DNA from: Parashewanella tropica
Lineage (GTDB): Bacteria; Pseudomonadota; Gammaproteobacteria; Enterobacterales; Shewanellaceae
Direction of reading: 5' to 3'
DNA length: 64,000 bases
Assembly: GCF_004358445.1 (NCBI RefSeq)
Contig: NZ_CP037951.1
Span: 2,529,501-2,593,500, forward strand
The translations under genes and the position numbers were made by a program. Position 1 is the stretch's first letter; every line of letters begins with the position of its first letter. The notes under the pieces are model-generated. The model did not search any database. It saw nothing but the letters and a program-made list of their open reading frames with translations, and was not told where the DNA came from. Shown one piece after another: positions 29,391 through 38,741 of this stretch.

Positions 29391-29717
29391 ATGAAAAATA
29401 TAACATCAGTAATGGCATTACTAACCGTTATACTACTGACAGCTTGTAACTCTGCGAATAATCTTTCAACTCATTCTTGTAGAATGGAACCAGTGCCAGA
29501 TAAAAACGGTAATACACCTATTGATACTCGCTCACCAAATGAAAAAACTCATGGTTGTTCTAAATTTAATGCAGCAGTAAATACTGCTGTGGCAATTGCA
29601 GAAGTGTTTTCTCAAAGCTATTCAAAATGTAAACAAAAATCCGGTAAAGCTCGTCAAGAGTGTGAGCAACAAGTTCAAGCCATTAGTGATTCCATAAAAA
29701 AGCATACGAAAAAATAA
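29391..29717 (+). CDS. small lipoprotein of unknown function
   Basis: A 108-residue protein with a clear lipoprotein signal: MKN, a hydrophobic stretch, and the lipobox LLTAC at residues 15-19. The mature part has five further cysteines (HSCRM, HGCSK, SKCKQ, QECEQ), which may form disulfides, and a Lys-rich tail. I do not recognise the family. It stands alone between the glycosylase and D-Ala-D-Ala ligase genes. Confidence 0.75.
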   Translation: MKNITSVMALLTVILLTACNSANNLSTHSCRMEPVPDKNGNTPIDTRSPNEKTHGCSKFNAAVNTAVAIAEVFSQSYSKCKQKSGKARQECEQQVQAISDSIKKHTKK

Positions 29718-29824
29718 CGCTAATTTCTTAAGCAATCACTTTTAATGTATAGAATTGCTCTTGTTATTAAACATCAATAATGTCTATGATGAGAGCATAT
29801 ATAAAGAAGTAATAAAGGACAGGC

Positions 29825-30832
29825 ATGTCGTCAATCAATGTAGTTTTACTTTGCGGTGGTGGTAGTGATGAGCATGAGATCTCACTGATCTCCGCAGGTT
29901 ACATTCAATCTTGCTTATCAACACAAGAATCTCTTAATCTTATCCGCCTTGAACTTACCAAGAGTGGTCAATATATCGGAGAAGATGCTAAACGCTATAG
30001 CTTAAGTCATGACGGTTACCTCGTTGAGTTCGGCACTCAAAACACTGATGTCAAAATCGATTTTGTTATCCCTTGCTTTCATGGTTTCCCTGGTGAGACA
30101 GGCGACATTCAGTCATTTCTAACTCTTAATAAATTGCCATTTTTGGGTTCTGGTGCAGAAGCCAGTGTTCATTGCTTTAACAAAATCACCAGTAAGCAAT
30201 GGTTCACTGCTTTAGACATACCAAACACACCTTATTTATTCCTTTCTGACAATTCTGTAGAAAGCATTGAAAAAGCCCGCACTGCATTTAAACAGTGGGA
30301 CTCATTGTTTATCAAAGCCGCTTGCCAAGGGTCATCGGTAGGTTGTTATAAAGTCGATAATATTGAAGATATTGAATCTACCATTGCTCAAGCGTTTGAG
30401 TTTTCTCCGTTCGTTTTAGTTGAAAAAACCATTAACGCTCGTGAATTAGAGGTTGCGGTATACGAATATAATGGTGAAATCATTGCAACCTTACCCGGTG
30501 AAATCATTACTGACTCTGAGCACTTTTACGATTTCCACGAAAAATATGCCAAAGACAGTAAAGCGACCACTGAAATCGTAGCAGACGTTCCAAGTGACAT
30601 CGCTGAGCAAATTCGCCAATACGCCATTAAAGCCTTTAAAGGAATGAAGCTAAGACACTTAGCCAGAATCGATTTCTTTTTATCGAATGAAAATGAAATT
30701 CTACTAAACGAAATCAACACCTTTCCGGGAATGACTCCTATTTCCATGTTCCCTAAAATGCTACAAAACCACGGTGAAGACTTTGGTGAGTTTTTAATGG
30801 GAATCATTGAGAAACGATCGGGCAAAAAATAG
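29825..30832 (+). CDS. ddl: D-alanine--D-alanine ligase
   Basis: An ATP-grasp ligase that makes the D-Ala-D-Ala dipeptide for peptidoglycan. The N-terminus has VVLLCGGGSDEHEISLISA, the centre has FIKAACQGSSVGCYKV, and the C-terminal catalytic motif is LLNEINTFPGMTPISMFPKM. The 335 residues suit the DdlA type. It is not in the mur/fts cluster here, so it is probably the stand-alone copy. An AGGACAGGC ribosome site precedes the ATG. Confidence 0.94.
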   Translation: MSSINVVLLCGGGSDEHEISLISAGYIQSCLSTQESLNLIRLELTKSGQYIGEDAKRYSLSHDGYLVEFGTQNTDVKIDFVIPCFHGFPGETGDIQSFLTLNKLPFLGSGAEASVHCFNKITSKQWFTALDIPNTPYLFLSDNSVESIEKARTAFKQWDSLFIKAACQGSSVGCYKVDNIEDIESTIAQAFEFSPFVLVEKTINARELEVAVYEYNGEIIATLPGEIITDSEHFYDFHEKYAKDSKATTEIVADVPSDIAEQIRQYAIKAFKGMKLRHLARIDFFLSNENEILLNEINTFPGMTPISMFPKMLQNHGEDFGEFLMGIIEKRSGKK

Positions 30833-30850
30833 CGCTCTATATCAAATCCA

Positions 30851-30878
30851 GTTATCCCCATAACTATTTGGGGATAAC
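30851..30878. terminator. hairpin after ddl
   Basis: A perfect 10-bp stem GTTATCCCCA / TGGGGATAAC with an 8-nt loop lies 18 bp after ddl. No T-run follows, so it is either a weak terminator or an mRNA 3'-end stabiliser. Confidence 0.5.
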
Positions 30879-31013
30879 GATGTAAACTTCAAATCATTTT
30901 ATACAATCAAACATATCTTGGATGTTCATTGAAATCTTGCTAACTTAGTCTCTGGTAGTCACAAAAAATACACAAACATCACCACTATGATTTAAGGGAA
31001 TATCAAGCGATAA

Positions 31014-31577
31014 ATGGATACTTCTTACCTACTCATCAACGCGCTTCTCTATTTTTTCCTCCCACTTTGGGGAATTGCAGGCTTTGTTGATTGGTGCTGC
31101 CATAGAGCGACAAAAATTGAATCTACATCAGGCATAAAAGAAACCATAATGCACTCCATTATGGGGATTCAAATGGGAATACCTATTGTTTTATGTTTGA
31201 TATTTGATGTCAACGCGCTGATCCTCATCATTTGCTTTCTCACATGGATATTGCATGAAGTCGTAGCACATATGGATGTTCATTACGCATCACCAAGACG
31301 CAAAATTTCAATTTGGGAAATGCACGCCCACACATATTTAGGTTCATTACCTCTTTATATGCTCACTTCAATCGTACTCATTAACTGGGATCACTTTGTT
31401 AAATTAATTACCATGGATTTAACTGGGGAAATGACCTTTAGGTTACTTGAAAATCCACATGGAACACCGAGTTATTTACCTGCATATTTAACCTTCATGA
31501 GCATTGTTTGTATCTTCCCTTACATGGAGGAGAACATTCGCTGTATCTACACTCACTTTAGAGAGAAAAAAACTTGA
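31014..31577 (+). CDS. His-rich integral membrane protein, possible diiron hydroxylase
   Basis: 187 residues with about four membrane spans (roughly 7-25, 53-80, 107-125, 155-172). It has clustered ligands like those of membrane fatty-acid hydroxylases and desaturases: WCCHR (His30), His47, HEVVAHMDVH (81-90) and WEMHAH (101-106). These spacings do not fit a family I can name. It is the first gene of a tight four-gene operon; its TGA overlaps the TTG start of the ketosynthase gene. A role in modifying a lipid made by that ketosynthase is inference. Confidence 0.65.
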   Translation: MDTSYLLINALLYFFLPLWGIAGFVDWCCHRATKIESTSGIKETIMHSIMGIQMGIPIVLCLIFDVNALILIICFLTWILHEVVAHMDVHYASPRRKISIWEMHAHTYLGSLPLYMLTSIVLINWDHFVKLITMDLTGEMTFRLLENPHGTPSYLPAYLTFMSIVCIFPYMEENIRCIYTHFREKKT

Positions 31578-32683
31578 ACGTCTATATCAATAGCACAGGA
31601 CGATATCTACCCGGTCCAGCGATAAGTAACGATGAAATTGAGGAAGTACTGGGTTTCATCAATGGCAAATCCAGTCGATTAAAAAATAAAATCTTAAAAT
31701 CGAACGGTATTCTATTTCGCCATTACGCGATAAATACCGAACAGCAAACCGTAGAAAGTAACTGTGAAATGGCGGCTAAAGCTGCAATGGATTGCATCGA
31801 AAACAGCTTTATTCCTAAGTCGAAAATCAAAATATTAAGCTCTGCCACCAGCCAAGGTGACATGGTTTTACCCGGGTTTAGCAGCCTTCTACAGGCAGAA
31901 CTAGATATCCCTAACCTAGAAATCAACAGCAGTCACGGTATTTGTTCATGCAGTCTGATGGCACTTAAATATGCCTTCGCAAACATCAAAGCAGATCTCA
32001 GTGAAAATGCTCTCGTAGTTGCCAGTGAGTTTCCTTCAAGATTATTTAAACACTCTCGATATGAAGCGTTAGATAACAACGGCATAGACTTTAATGCGGA
32101 GTTTTTAAGATGGATGCTCTCTGATGGTGCCGGTGCCTTACTTCTCGAAAACCAGCCTAGACCTAATACGACAAGCTTAAAAATCAATTGGATCAAAAGC
32201 TTTTCTCATGCCGATGTTTACCCGACTTGTATGTCAGTGGGTGCACCTTCAAACCATGACGCCACAACTTGGCAAGACTACCCAACGTATGCTGAAGCAG
32301 AAAAAGCGGGGGCTTTGCTACTGAGACAAGACGTGAGGCTACTTGATAATATTGTTTCGGTTGGTGTGAACGGCTTTTTAAAGCTGATTAATGACGGAGA
32401 TATCCAAATCTCAAGTATTGATCATGTGCTTTGCCATTTTTCATCTCACTACTTCAAAGGCAAAATTTTTGAAATGCTGGAACAAGCAGGCGCTTATATT
32501 CCCAGTGACAAATGGTATACCAATTTGTATGAGCGTGGGAATACTGGCTGCGCTTCGATTTTCATTATGCTTGACGAGTTTATCAAAACACATGCTCTCA
32601 AAGCTAGAGAAATCATTTTGTGTATCGTCCCTGAATCAGGACGATTCAATTGCGCTTATATGCTGTTAACGGTAGAAAAATAA
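31574..32683 (+). CDS. FabH-fold beta-ketosynthase, DarB/StlD-like
   Basis: A thiolase-fold condensing enzyme. The triad can be placed as Cys124 (HGICSCSLMAL), His288 (LCHFSSHY) and Asn323 (RGNTGCAS). The N-terminal text (EVLGFINGKSSRLKNKILKS, then RHYAI) recalls DarB and StlD, which condense acyl chains into resorcinols and cyclohexanediones. It is 369 residues long and starts at TTG, overlapping the upstream gene by 4 bp. The next gene follows after 1 bp. The product is unknown; it is distinct from fabH at 3728, which keeps housekeeping initiation. Confidence 0.8.
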   Translation: MNVYINSTGRYLPGPAISNDEIEEVLGFINGKSSRLKNKILKSNGILFRHYAINTEQQTVESNCEMAAKAAMDCIENSFIPKSKIKILSSATSQGDMVLPGFSSLLQAELDIPNLEINSSHGICSCSLMALKYAFANIKADLSENALVVASEFPSRLFKHSRYEALDNNGIDFNAEFLRWMLSDGAGALLLENQPRPNTTSLKINWIKSFSHADVYPTCMSVGAPSNHDATTWQDYPTYAEAEKAGALLLRQDVRLLDNIVSVGVNGFLKLINDGDIQISSIDHVLCHFSSHYFKGKIFEMLEQAGAYIPSDKWYTNLYERGNTGCASIFIMLDEFIKTHALKAREIILCIVPESGRFNCAYMLLTVEK

Positions 32684-32684
32684 T

Positions 32685-33368
32685 ATGGAACAATTCATTA
32701 CCACCACGCTCGGTCAAAAATGTCTCAAAGCACTATTACAAGTTTGGTTTGAGTTCGACCAACAGCTTTCAAAAGTACCAGTAATAAAACGCCTCGAAAC
32801 AAGCCGTCTAAGTCAAGAAGATTATCGGAATTTGCTGCTGAATCTACGTCAGCAAGTCATTGAAGGCTCAAGGTGGATCAGCCGTTGCGCCTCAAGCTTT
32901 GATCGCTCTTATAGTGATGTTCGCTCGGCGGTGATTCATCATGCCCATGAAGAGCATCAAGACTATAAAATGATTGAAAAAGATTTTGTAGCCGCTGGCG
33001 GTTTGCTACAGCAAATAGAAGCCGCCCCAAGAAACATCGGCTCAGATGCTCTTCACGGTTATCTCATGTATCAAGCCAGTTTACCTAACCCTGTGCAGCT
33101 TATTGGCGCTATGTGGATCATCGAGGGGTTAGGCAACAAGATGTCTCTCAAATGGGCAAAAGCAATAAAAGAGCAGTTTAACTGCGAGCAGACCATCACC
33201 ACCTTCTTAGAGTATCACGGCAAAAACGACGCCAGTCACATGCAGGAACTTTATGAACTTATCGACCGAGTAGCAACCACGGATGATAATGTCGCCGCCA
33301 TAATTCGAACGGCAAAAGTTGTTGGTCGACTGTACTGTTTACAACTTGAGGAAGTCGACAATGGGTAA
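32685..33368 (+). CDS. haem-oxygenase-fold (TenA/PqqC-like) diiron-type enzyme
   Basis: A 227-residue all-helical protein resembling iron-containing redox enzymes of the haem-oxygenase-like diiron group. Candidate metal ligands are Glu60, His88 and His91 within HHAHEEHQ, Glu147 (WIIEGLG), His178 and His185 (YHGKNDASH). Related proteins decarboxylate, desaturate or cleave fatty acids and amino-acid-derived substrates. It lies 1 bp after the ketosynthase gene and overlaps the next gene by 8 bp. Acting on the product of the ketosynthase is an inference from this coupling. Confidence 0.75.
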   Translation: MEQFITTTLGQKCLKALLQVWFEFDQQLSKVPVIKRLETSRLSQEDYRNLLLNLRQQVIEGSRWISRCASSFDRSYSDVRSAVIHHAHEEHQDYKMIEKDFVAAGGLLQQIEAAPRNIGSDALHGYLMYQASLPNPVQLIGAMWIIEGLGNKMSLKWAKAIKEQFNCEQTITTFLEYHGKNDASHMQELYELIDRVATTDDNVAAIIRTAKVVGRLYCLQLEEVDNG

Positions 33369-34185
33369 CCAAAGTGCCTATATTAAAGCCATTAAAAATG
33401 ACAACTCACTTCCGATAGAGCCAGAAGCCGTAGAACTTTGGTTAAAAGACATGGATAACAGCTTTAGGTGGATAGTTCGGCCAATTGCTCAGTTTTTCTT
33501 TGCTATCCTTCTCCATTTAGTTTGGTTTTTGAAAAGACTTCCCCTCCCCCAATTCAGCGCTCATGACTTTCTGCAAAAAACCATCTGTTGGTTTTGCAAA
33601 CATTTTGTCTCACCTGAAGCTAATTATCTGATCCTCAGACACTTTGCAACAGAATCCAACATTCTAAATTTTCTCGCTGAAAACACTGGGCATAAAAACA
33701 GAGTCAACTTATACCCAAAAACCATTGACGATATGCACCGAGATAGCTTTGTCGATCACGACCAAGATCTGTTTGAAGCATTTGCAAAACTGGGCAATGT
33801 CGCAGCATCAAAAGTTGACTCGTTAAAATGGGAAAGCTGGCAACCCATCAATATGGCTGACTTGAAAATTAAACCAAGAAAGACACAAATCATCGATTTT
33901 GAAACTGCACACGCTTTATTTATGTGTTTATTTTGTTTATTACTCAAACGAGATGAATACCGAGACGCCATAAACGGATTCAATTTAGACCAAAGCATCG
34001 CCATCAGAATTGGTAATATTATCGGCGATAATACGTTAACTGAGTATGCCTATAACAAATACCCACTCTACTTTGTCGGACCTTGGAATCTCGGGCAGCG
34101 TTTTTTAATGCATGGCTTCTTTACCGAGCACCTATATGCTCGACTTGAGGCACTAAGAAAACAGCAATCAAACTGTAACTCTTGA
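33361..34185 (+). CDS. unknown protein, last gene of the ketosynthase operon
   Basis: 274 residues from the ATG at 33361, which overlaps the stop of the diiron-type gene as ATGGGTAA and has TTGAGGAAG upstream. One hydrophobic segment (about 35-60, with FFFAILLHLVWFLKRL) suggests a monotopic or single-span membrane protein. Other notable stretches are TAHALFMCLFCLLL near residue 185 and a C-terminal PWNLGQRFLMHGFFTEHLY. I do not recognise a domain. Its strict coupling implies it works with the three genes before it. Confidence 0.7.
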   Translation: MGNQSAYIKAIKNDNSLPIEPEAVELWLKDMDNSFRWIVRPIAQFFFAILLHLVWFLKRLPLPQFSAHDFLQKTICWFCKHFVSPEANYLILRHFATESNILNFLAENTGHKNRVNLYPKTIDDMHRDSFVDHDQDLFEAFAKLGNVAASKVDSLKWESWQPINMADLKIKPRKTQIIDFETAHALFMCLFCLLLKRDEYRDAINGFNLDQSIAIRIGNIIGDNTLTEYAYNKYPLYFVGPWNLGQRFLMHGFFTEHLYARLEALRKQQSNCNS

Positions 34186-34210
34186 TAAAAAAATCAGGCT
34201 TTGGAGATAT

Positions 34211-34525
34211 ATGTCTAACCTATTTTCGAACATACCCAACTCCCTTCCTGAAGAGGTATTCGAAGACTTACATACAAGTGAAAACCTCCGAATCGAACGC
34301 ATTCTTTCTCATGGTCACAGTTCACCGAATGAAGGTTGGTACGATCAAACAGAAAATGAGTGGGTGATTGTTTTAAAAGGACAAGGCGTTATTGAGTTTG
34401 AAAGCGGTGAAGTTTTCACACTTTCAGAAGGTGACTTTGTCAATATTCCAGCTGGTAAAAAGCATAAAGTGGTCAGTACCAACCCTGATAAAGTAACAGT
34501 CTGGTTAGCGATCTTTTATAAATAA
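34211..34525 (+). CDS. small single-domain cupin protein
   Basis: A 104-residue beta-barrel protein. The two cupin motifs are visible as HGHSSPNEGWYDQTENEWVIVLKG and GDFVNIPAGKKHKV. These keep one or two His, but the first motif has Glu and Asp where many cupins have the second His, so metal binding is uncertain. It lies 25 bp after the four-gene cluster and may be read from the same transcript. Function is unknown. Confidence 0.8.
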   Translation: MSNLFSNIPNSLPEEVFEDLHTSENLRIERILSHGHSSPNEGWYDQTENEWVIVLKGQGVIEFESGEVFTLSEGDFVNIPAGKKHKVVSTNPDKVTVWLAIFYK

Positions 34526-34546
34526 TGTTCACAGGAAAAAATAGCG

Positions 34547-35038
34547 TTGAGAAAAATAGCCATATTTGGGAATTCAGGCTCTGGAAAATCTACTCTTGCC
34601 AAAAACCTGTCCGCTGAACATCAGTTGGCACATTTGGATTTAGATTCTATTGCATGGCAGCAATCTGAAGTTCCAGAACGAAAGCCGATTAATGAATCTG
34701 AAATCGAAATATTGGATTTTATAGATACTCACCAAGAATGGGTGATTGAAGGTTGTTACTCTGACTTACTGGAACTCATCTTAAAACACGCTTCTGAAAT
34801 TATTTTTCTCGACCTTCCTATTGAAACTTGCATTAGCAATGCAAAAAACCGCCCTTGGGAGCCGCACAAATACCCATCTAAAAAAGCACAAGATAACAAT
34901 TTAAACATGCTGACTGATTGGATAGCTCAATACGATACACGAACAGATACTTTTTCAAGATCAGCTCATGAGTCGCTGTTTAACAATTTTAATGGTATAA
35001 AAATCAGATATACCAATAATCAAATAAAAAATCAGTAA
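34547..35038 (+). CDS. P-loop nucleotide/adenylate kinase-like protein
   Basis: 163 residues with Walker A GNSGSGKST at residues 8-16, a downstream HLDLDSIAWQ segment and the EWVIEGCYSDLL motif seen in small adenylate-kinase-like (FlaR/topology-modulation type) ATPases. The substrate is unknown. The start is TTG at 34547 with AGGAAA upstream. It lies 21 bp after the cupin gene. The 3' end runs into a structured repeat. Confidence 0.75.
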   Translation: MRKIAIFGNSGSGKSTLAKNLSAEHQLAHLDLDSIAWQQSEVPERKPINESEIEILDFIDTHQEWVIEGCYSDLLELILKHASEIIFLDLPIETCISNAKNRPWEPHKYPSKKAQDNNLNMLTDWIAQYDTRTDTFSRSAHESLFNNFNGIKIRYTNNQIKNQ

Positions 35039-35079
35039 GACTTTTAAGCGTATAACATCTTTAAATTTTCGGATTTCTG

Positions 35080-35180
35080 AAGAGAGGGTAAGCAATAAGC
35101 TGAATGTCCGAGGCATGAATGCCGAGGTCAAGCACCCATGGATGGGCTTGCAGCGTTTCAGCGTTTGCTTACCCTCTCTT
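35080..35180 (+). repeat. structured repeat family, divergent copy D
   Basis: The outer stem is 16 bp and perfect (35080-35095 with 35165-35180), then CTGAA/TTCAG pairing, a GGCAT GA ATGCC hairpin (35112-35123) and a CCCA TGGA TGGG hairpin (35135-35146). Order and size match copies A-C, and the TGGA loop is kept, but most of the paired sequence has changed. It lies between convergent genes. Confidence 0.7.
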
Positions 35181-35219
35181 TGCATAAAAAATGGGGATTC
35201 ATCAGTGCGAGACGACATA

Positions 35220-35256
35220 TACTCCTCAGTCAAAATAGAGCTTCGACCGAGGAGTA
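35220..35256. terminator. inverted repeat downstream of the tricorn-like protease gene
   Basis: A 12-bp stem with one mismatch (TACTCCTCAGTC / GACCGAGGAGTA) and a 13-nt loop lies 15 bp past the stop of the leftward protease gene. No T-run is present, so termination is only possible, not certain. Confidence 0.4.
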
Positions 35257-35271
35257 GAGGCTGATTATATA

Positions 35272-38200
35272 TTATTGAGCGATAATATCCTCAGCCTCAC
35301 CCGTCTTAGGCATCGGCTTAGGTTTCAGCTCAACTCTAGGCTCTTTCGCCATCGCTTTTTTCAGATAGCTTATCGCTTTATTTAACTGAGCATCATTACC
35401 TTTAAAAGTAGCTACTGGCAGGTTGTCGACTTTAATGTCTGGTTTAACACCATAACCTTCAACAATCCAGCGTCCATCGAGGGCATATTGTGGGTACTCA
35501 GCCACCCTTGCCATACCATTATCAGATACGCGATTTCGACCACTTAACCATACACCTGCACCAGCGGTTTGATTGCCGATAACAGGAGCCAATTTTAATG
35601 CACGAATACCTGCTGTGAAAGTCTCACCGTCAGAGTAGGTTAACTGATCCGCTAGAACCACTAACTTACCTCTAAAGGTTTGCTGCATATTGGTGCTTGG
35701 ATCACCATGAGTTGGCCCCCAGTATGCCCAAGCCTTTCTTAACAGTTTTTCAATTACCCAACTATCAATATTACCGCCACGATTTCGACGCACATCAATA
35801 ATCAAACCATCCTTGTCGTAATTGGCATAAAACTCTCTGGCAAAATTAGCTATGTCGTTACTACCCATAGCATACAGGTGCAAATAACCAACTTTACCGT
35901 CTGTAGCTTTATTCACTTTAGCTTGATTGGTTTCAACCCAATCTTGGTAACGCATTTTTGCATTAACACCCGCACTCACAGGCTTAACAACTGTTTTGAA
36001 TTGCTTGCAATTGCGCTTTAACGTCAACAACACTTGTTTGCCTTGTTGGTTACGAAGGAGCTGGTTTACATCGGCAACGTTATCAATTGGATGTTGATTA
36101 ATCGCAAAAATCACATCCCCCTCTTTAGCATTTACACCTTGTCTTGCCAGCGGTGAAGCCATATTGGGTAGCTCAGGATCGCTCTTGTAAATTTCAGCTA
36201 TAACCACACCACGTTTGGTTTGCTTTAACCAAGCACCAAGACTCGCCGCTTGTGATTTATCTTTATTAGTGGCGATGTCACCACCACGAACTTGAGAGTG
36301 TAACGAGTTAAGCTCTGCCATCATCTGCTTAAACACGTCGTTTAGTTCACTACGGTCAGTCACTCTGTCGACTAAGGTTTGATATTTATCTTTGGCTTTT
36401 TCCCAGTTAACACCACGCATGTTCTTATCAAAAAATTGGTCACGATGCATCAGCCAAGCATCATTGTAGATCTGCTGCCATTCATCTTTTGGATCAATGG
36501 TAAAGCTCCAGCTTCCGAGATTAACTTTGTTTTTAGATAAGTCACTTGGAAGCTTGGTTACCGTATCTGTAATCAATAACTTTTTATCTTTGGTTTGGAT
36601 AAATAGCTTCTTGTCATTAGCTGATAAACTGAAGCCGTTGATACTTTTAGATACCATATTAACCTTAGGTTTGCTGTCTCCAAAGGCAACAAACTTCAAG
36701 TCGTTATCATGTTGGAAATACAAGCCTTTCTTGGTTGCTTGTAAATTCTGATAATTTCCAGCCTTTACGGGAACTTGCCAAAGTCTGTCACTCAATCCTT
36801 TCCAATCTACGTGGTACTCTTTTTCGTCATCGGATTTTTTCGAAGTCAGTTCCGTTTTTTCTGCAAATGGAAATTCAGCATGACTATCGAGAGCAATGGC
36901 GTAAATTAACGTACGATCATTAAATTGCGCACCAGTGTTTCTGTCCCCCCAAGGCGAACCATTTGCCAGTTTAAATGAACGCTCTGAAAGGAAATATAAC
37001 CACTTTCCATCGTCACTGAATGTCGGAGAATGTGAGTCGTATTTATCTGATGTAAGAGTGACTTCTTTGCCCGTTTTAACCGAGTACAAAATCACTTGAG
37101 AACGTAACTTACCTAACTTGTTAACAGCAACAGCAATGTATTTATCATCCGCAGACCAACTTATGCTCCCGTATGGACCCAATCCCTGACCGTCAGTGAT
37201 AATTTTTTTATTTTTACCTGTTTGGGTATCAAACAACCACAGATTGCCATCATAATCATCATTAGCAATATAACGGCCTGATGGTGACTGAACTAGGCTC
37301 ATTCGTTGAGTGTGGCCATCAAAGGTCATTTGTTTGCTTTTACGACTGCCATCAGCAGCAAAGCGCCATAACTCTTGTTCACCTGATGCATCTGAAATCG
37401 CATACACCCATTTACCATCATTACTTAAAATACCATTACGGCTGCGGCTGTGCTCTGGCGAAGTTATGTTGATCACACGACGGTTATCGGTAGTGGCAAT
37501 GCCGATATGACCACGAGCTGTTAATACGGCTTTATCGCCATCGGTAGAAATACTGGAACTCGTTAAATAATCAGATGGTTTCTTTATCCATTTCTCACGC
37601 TGGTGCGGAAAATCAGAAATCAGCTCAATATCTAGCGTTTCAGCTTTGTTCGATTTGATATCAAACAGCACAATATCTGCACCTTGCTGATATACGACTC
37701 GTCCCTTATCTAAGCTTGCCGCTCGAATTGGAAAGTCTTTATAGTGAGTAAGCTGTTTGACGTTTTTGCCATTAGTAGCCATAGACCACAGGTTGTCAGT
37801 ACCATCTTTATCACTGATAAAGTAAACACGATCATTCCAATACATAGGCTCTCTAACTGAACCTTGGTCTTTTTGCGTCAGCTTTTGAGCTTCTTTGTTA
37901 CTGCCGATTTTATAGCGCCAGATTTCCCCAATTGCACCACCTCGATAAACACGGGCATTATCACCTGTCGTTTGCAATCCAAAACGTGTGAAGTATACAT
38001 ATTGGCCTTTATCATCAAGGCTGCCTTCAACCGCATCCGCCAAAGGCAAATCGGTTGTCATTAACGTCTTTGGATTAACTAGACGTAAAACCCAGAAATT
38101 TGCAGGACCATGAGCATTGTCAGTTGAATAAAGTATCTCACCTTTCTCAGTCCAACCTTGAAGCCTTACTCGACTGTTTTCAAACGTTACTCGCTTAGCG

Positions 38201-38511
38201 ACACCACCTTCAATTGGCATAACGTAAACTTCTTGAGTACCGTCATAGTCCGCCAAATAAGCAACCCATTTACCATCTTTTGAAATAGAAGCATCGGTTT
38301 CTTGTGATGGAAGACTAGTCAAGCGACTTGCGGTAATTTGGGATAATTTATGAGTCCACAAATCACCTTCAGCGGTGAAAATAAGTTGGTTGTTATGAAG
38401 TGTTGGAGCGCGATAATAGCCTTGTTGACCGTGGTTACTGGCGATGGCGTTTATAGAACTAGTAACTCCTAGTGCTAATAACACACTTGCCATACAAGTG
38501 GATAGTTTCAT
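35272..38511 (-). CDS. exported tricorn-like S41 peptidase
   Basis: A large protease with a signal peptide (MKLSTCMASVLLALGV..NAIAS). Beta-propeller repeats fill about residues 30-680, with WSADDKYIAVAVN and DGKWVYAIS blades. A tricorn C1 region, a PDZ domain (KEGDVIFAINQHPIDNVADV) and the S41 catalytic core follow. The nucleophile is Ser960 in TYSDGE, and a catalytic His lies in NSLHSQVRGGD. The ATG at 38511 has AGGAAG upstream and precedes the signal peptide, so the start 42 bp upstream is rejected. It gives 1079 residues. It probably degrades peptides in the periplasm. Confidence 0.88.
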   Translation of the reverse strand: MKLSTCMASVLLALGVTSSINAIASNHGQQGYYRAPTLHNNQLIFTAEGDLWTHKLSQITASRLTSLPSQETDASISKDGKWVAYLADYDGTQEVYVMPIEGGVAKRVTFENSRVRLQGWTEKGEILYSTDNAHGPANFWVLRLVNPKTLMTTDLPLADAVEGSLDDKGQYVYFTRFGLQTTGDNARVYRGGAIGEIWRYKIGSNKEAQKLTQKDQGSVREPMYWNDRVYFISDKDGTDNLWSMATNGKNVKQLTHYKDFPIRAASLDKGRVVYQQGADIVLFDIKSNKAETLDIELISDFPHQREKWIKKPSDYLTSSSISTDGDKAVLTARGHIGIATTDNRRVINITSPEHSRSRNGILSNDGKWVYAISDASGEQELWRFAADGSRKSKQMTFDGHTQRMSLVQSPSGRYIANDDYDGNLWLFDTQTGKNKKIITDGQGLGPYGSISWSADDKYIAVAVNKLGKLRSQVILYSVKTGKEVTLTSDKYDSHSPTFSDDGKWLYFLSERSFKLANGSPWGDRNTGAQFNDRTLIYAIALDSHAEFPFAEKTELTSKKSDDEKEYHVDWKGLSDRLWQVPVKAGNYQNLQATKKGLYFQHDNDLKFVAFGDSKPKVNMVSKSINGFSLSANDKKLFIQTKDKKLLITDTVTKLPSDLSKNKVNLGSWSFTIDPKDEWQQIYNDAWLMHRDQFFDKNMRGVNWEKAKDKYQTLVDRVTDRSELNDVFKQMMAELNSLHSQVRGGDIATNKDKSQAASLGAWLKQTKRGVVIAEIYKSDPELPNMASPLARQGVNAKEGDVIFAINQHPIDNVADVNQLLRNQQGKQVLLTLKRNCKQFKTVVKPVSAGVNAKMRYQDWVETNQAKVNKATDGKVGYLHLYAMGSNDIANFAREFYANYDKDGLIIDVRRNRGGNIDSWVIEKLLRKAWAYWGPTHGDPSTNMQQTFRGKLVVLADQLTYSDGETFTAGIRALKLAPVIGNQTAGAGVWLSGRNRVSDNGMARVAEYPQYALDGRWIVEGYGVKPDIKVDNLPVATFKGNDAQLNKAISYLKKAMAKEPRVELKPKPMPKTGEAEDIIAQ

Positions 38512-38741
38512 GAATAGACTTCCTGTGTTTTTATATTGATTAGAAACTATCAAATTCTTCAGGAAGTTTCAGGCGTAAATATTAACAAAGTATGTTTGTT
38601 ACATACTTATAGATTCTTCTAGGATACCGAATAAAGGTTAATCCTCAGTAACTTTTACGTTAATCTACGTTATCATTGCCAAACTTAAACTCTAAAGTAA
38701 CAAGTTGCTTAAACCAAATTCGTAAAATATAGGGAAGTTTC

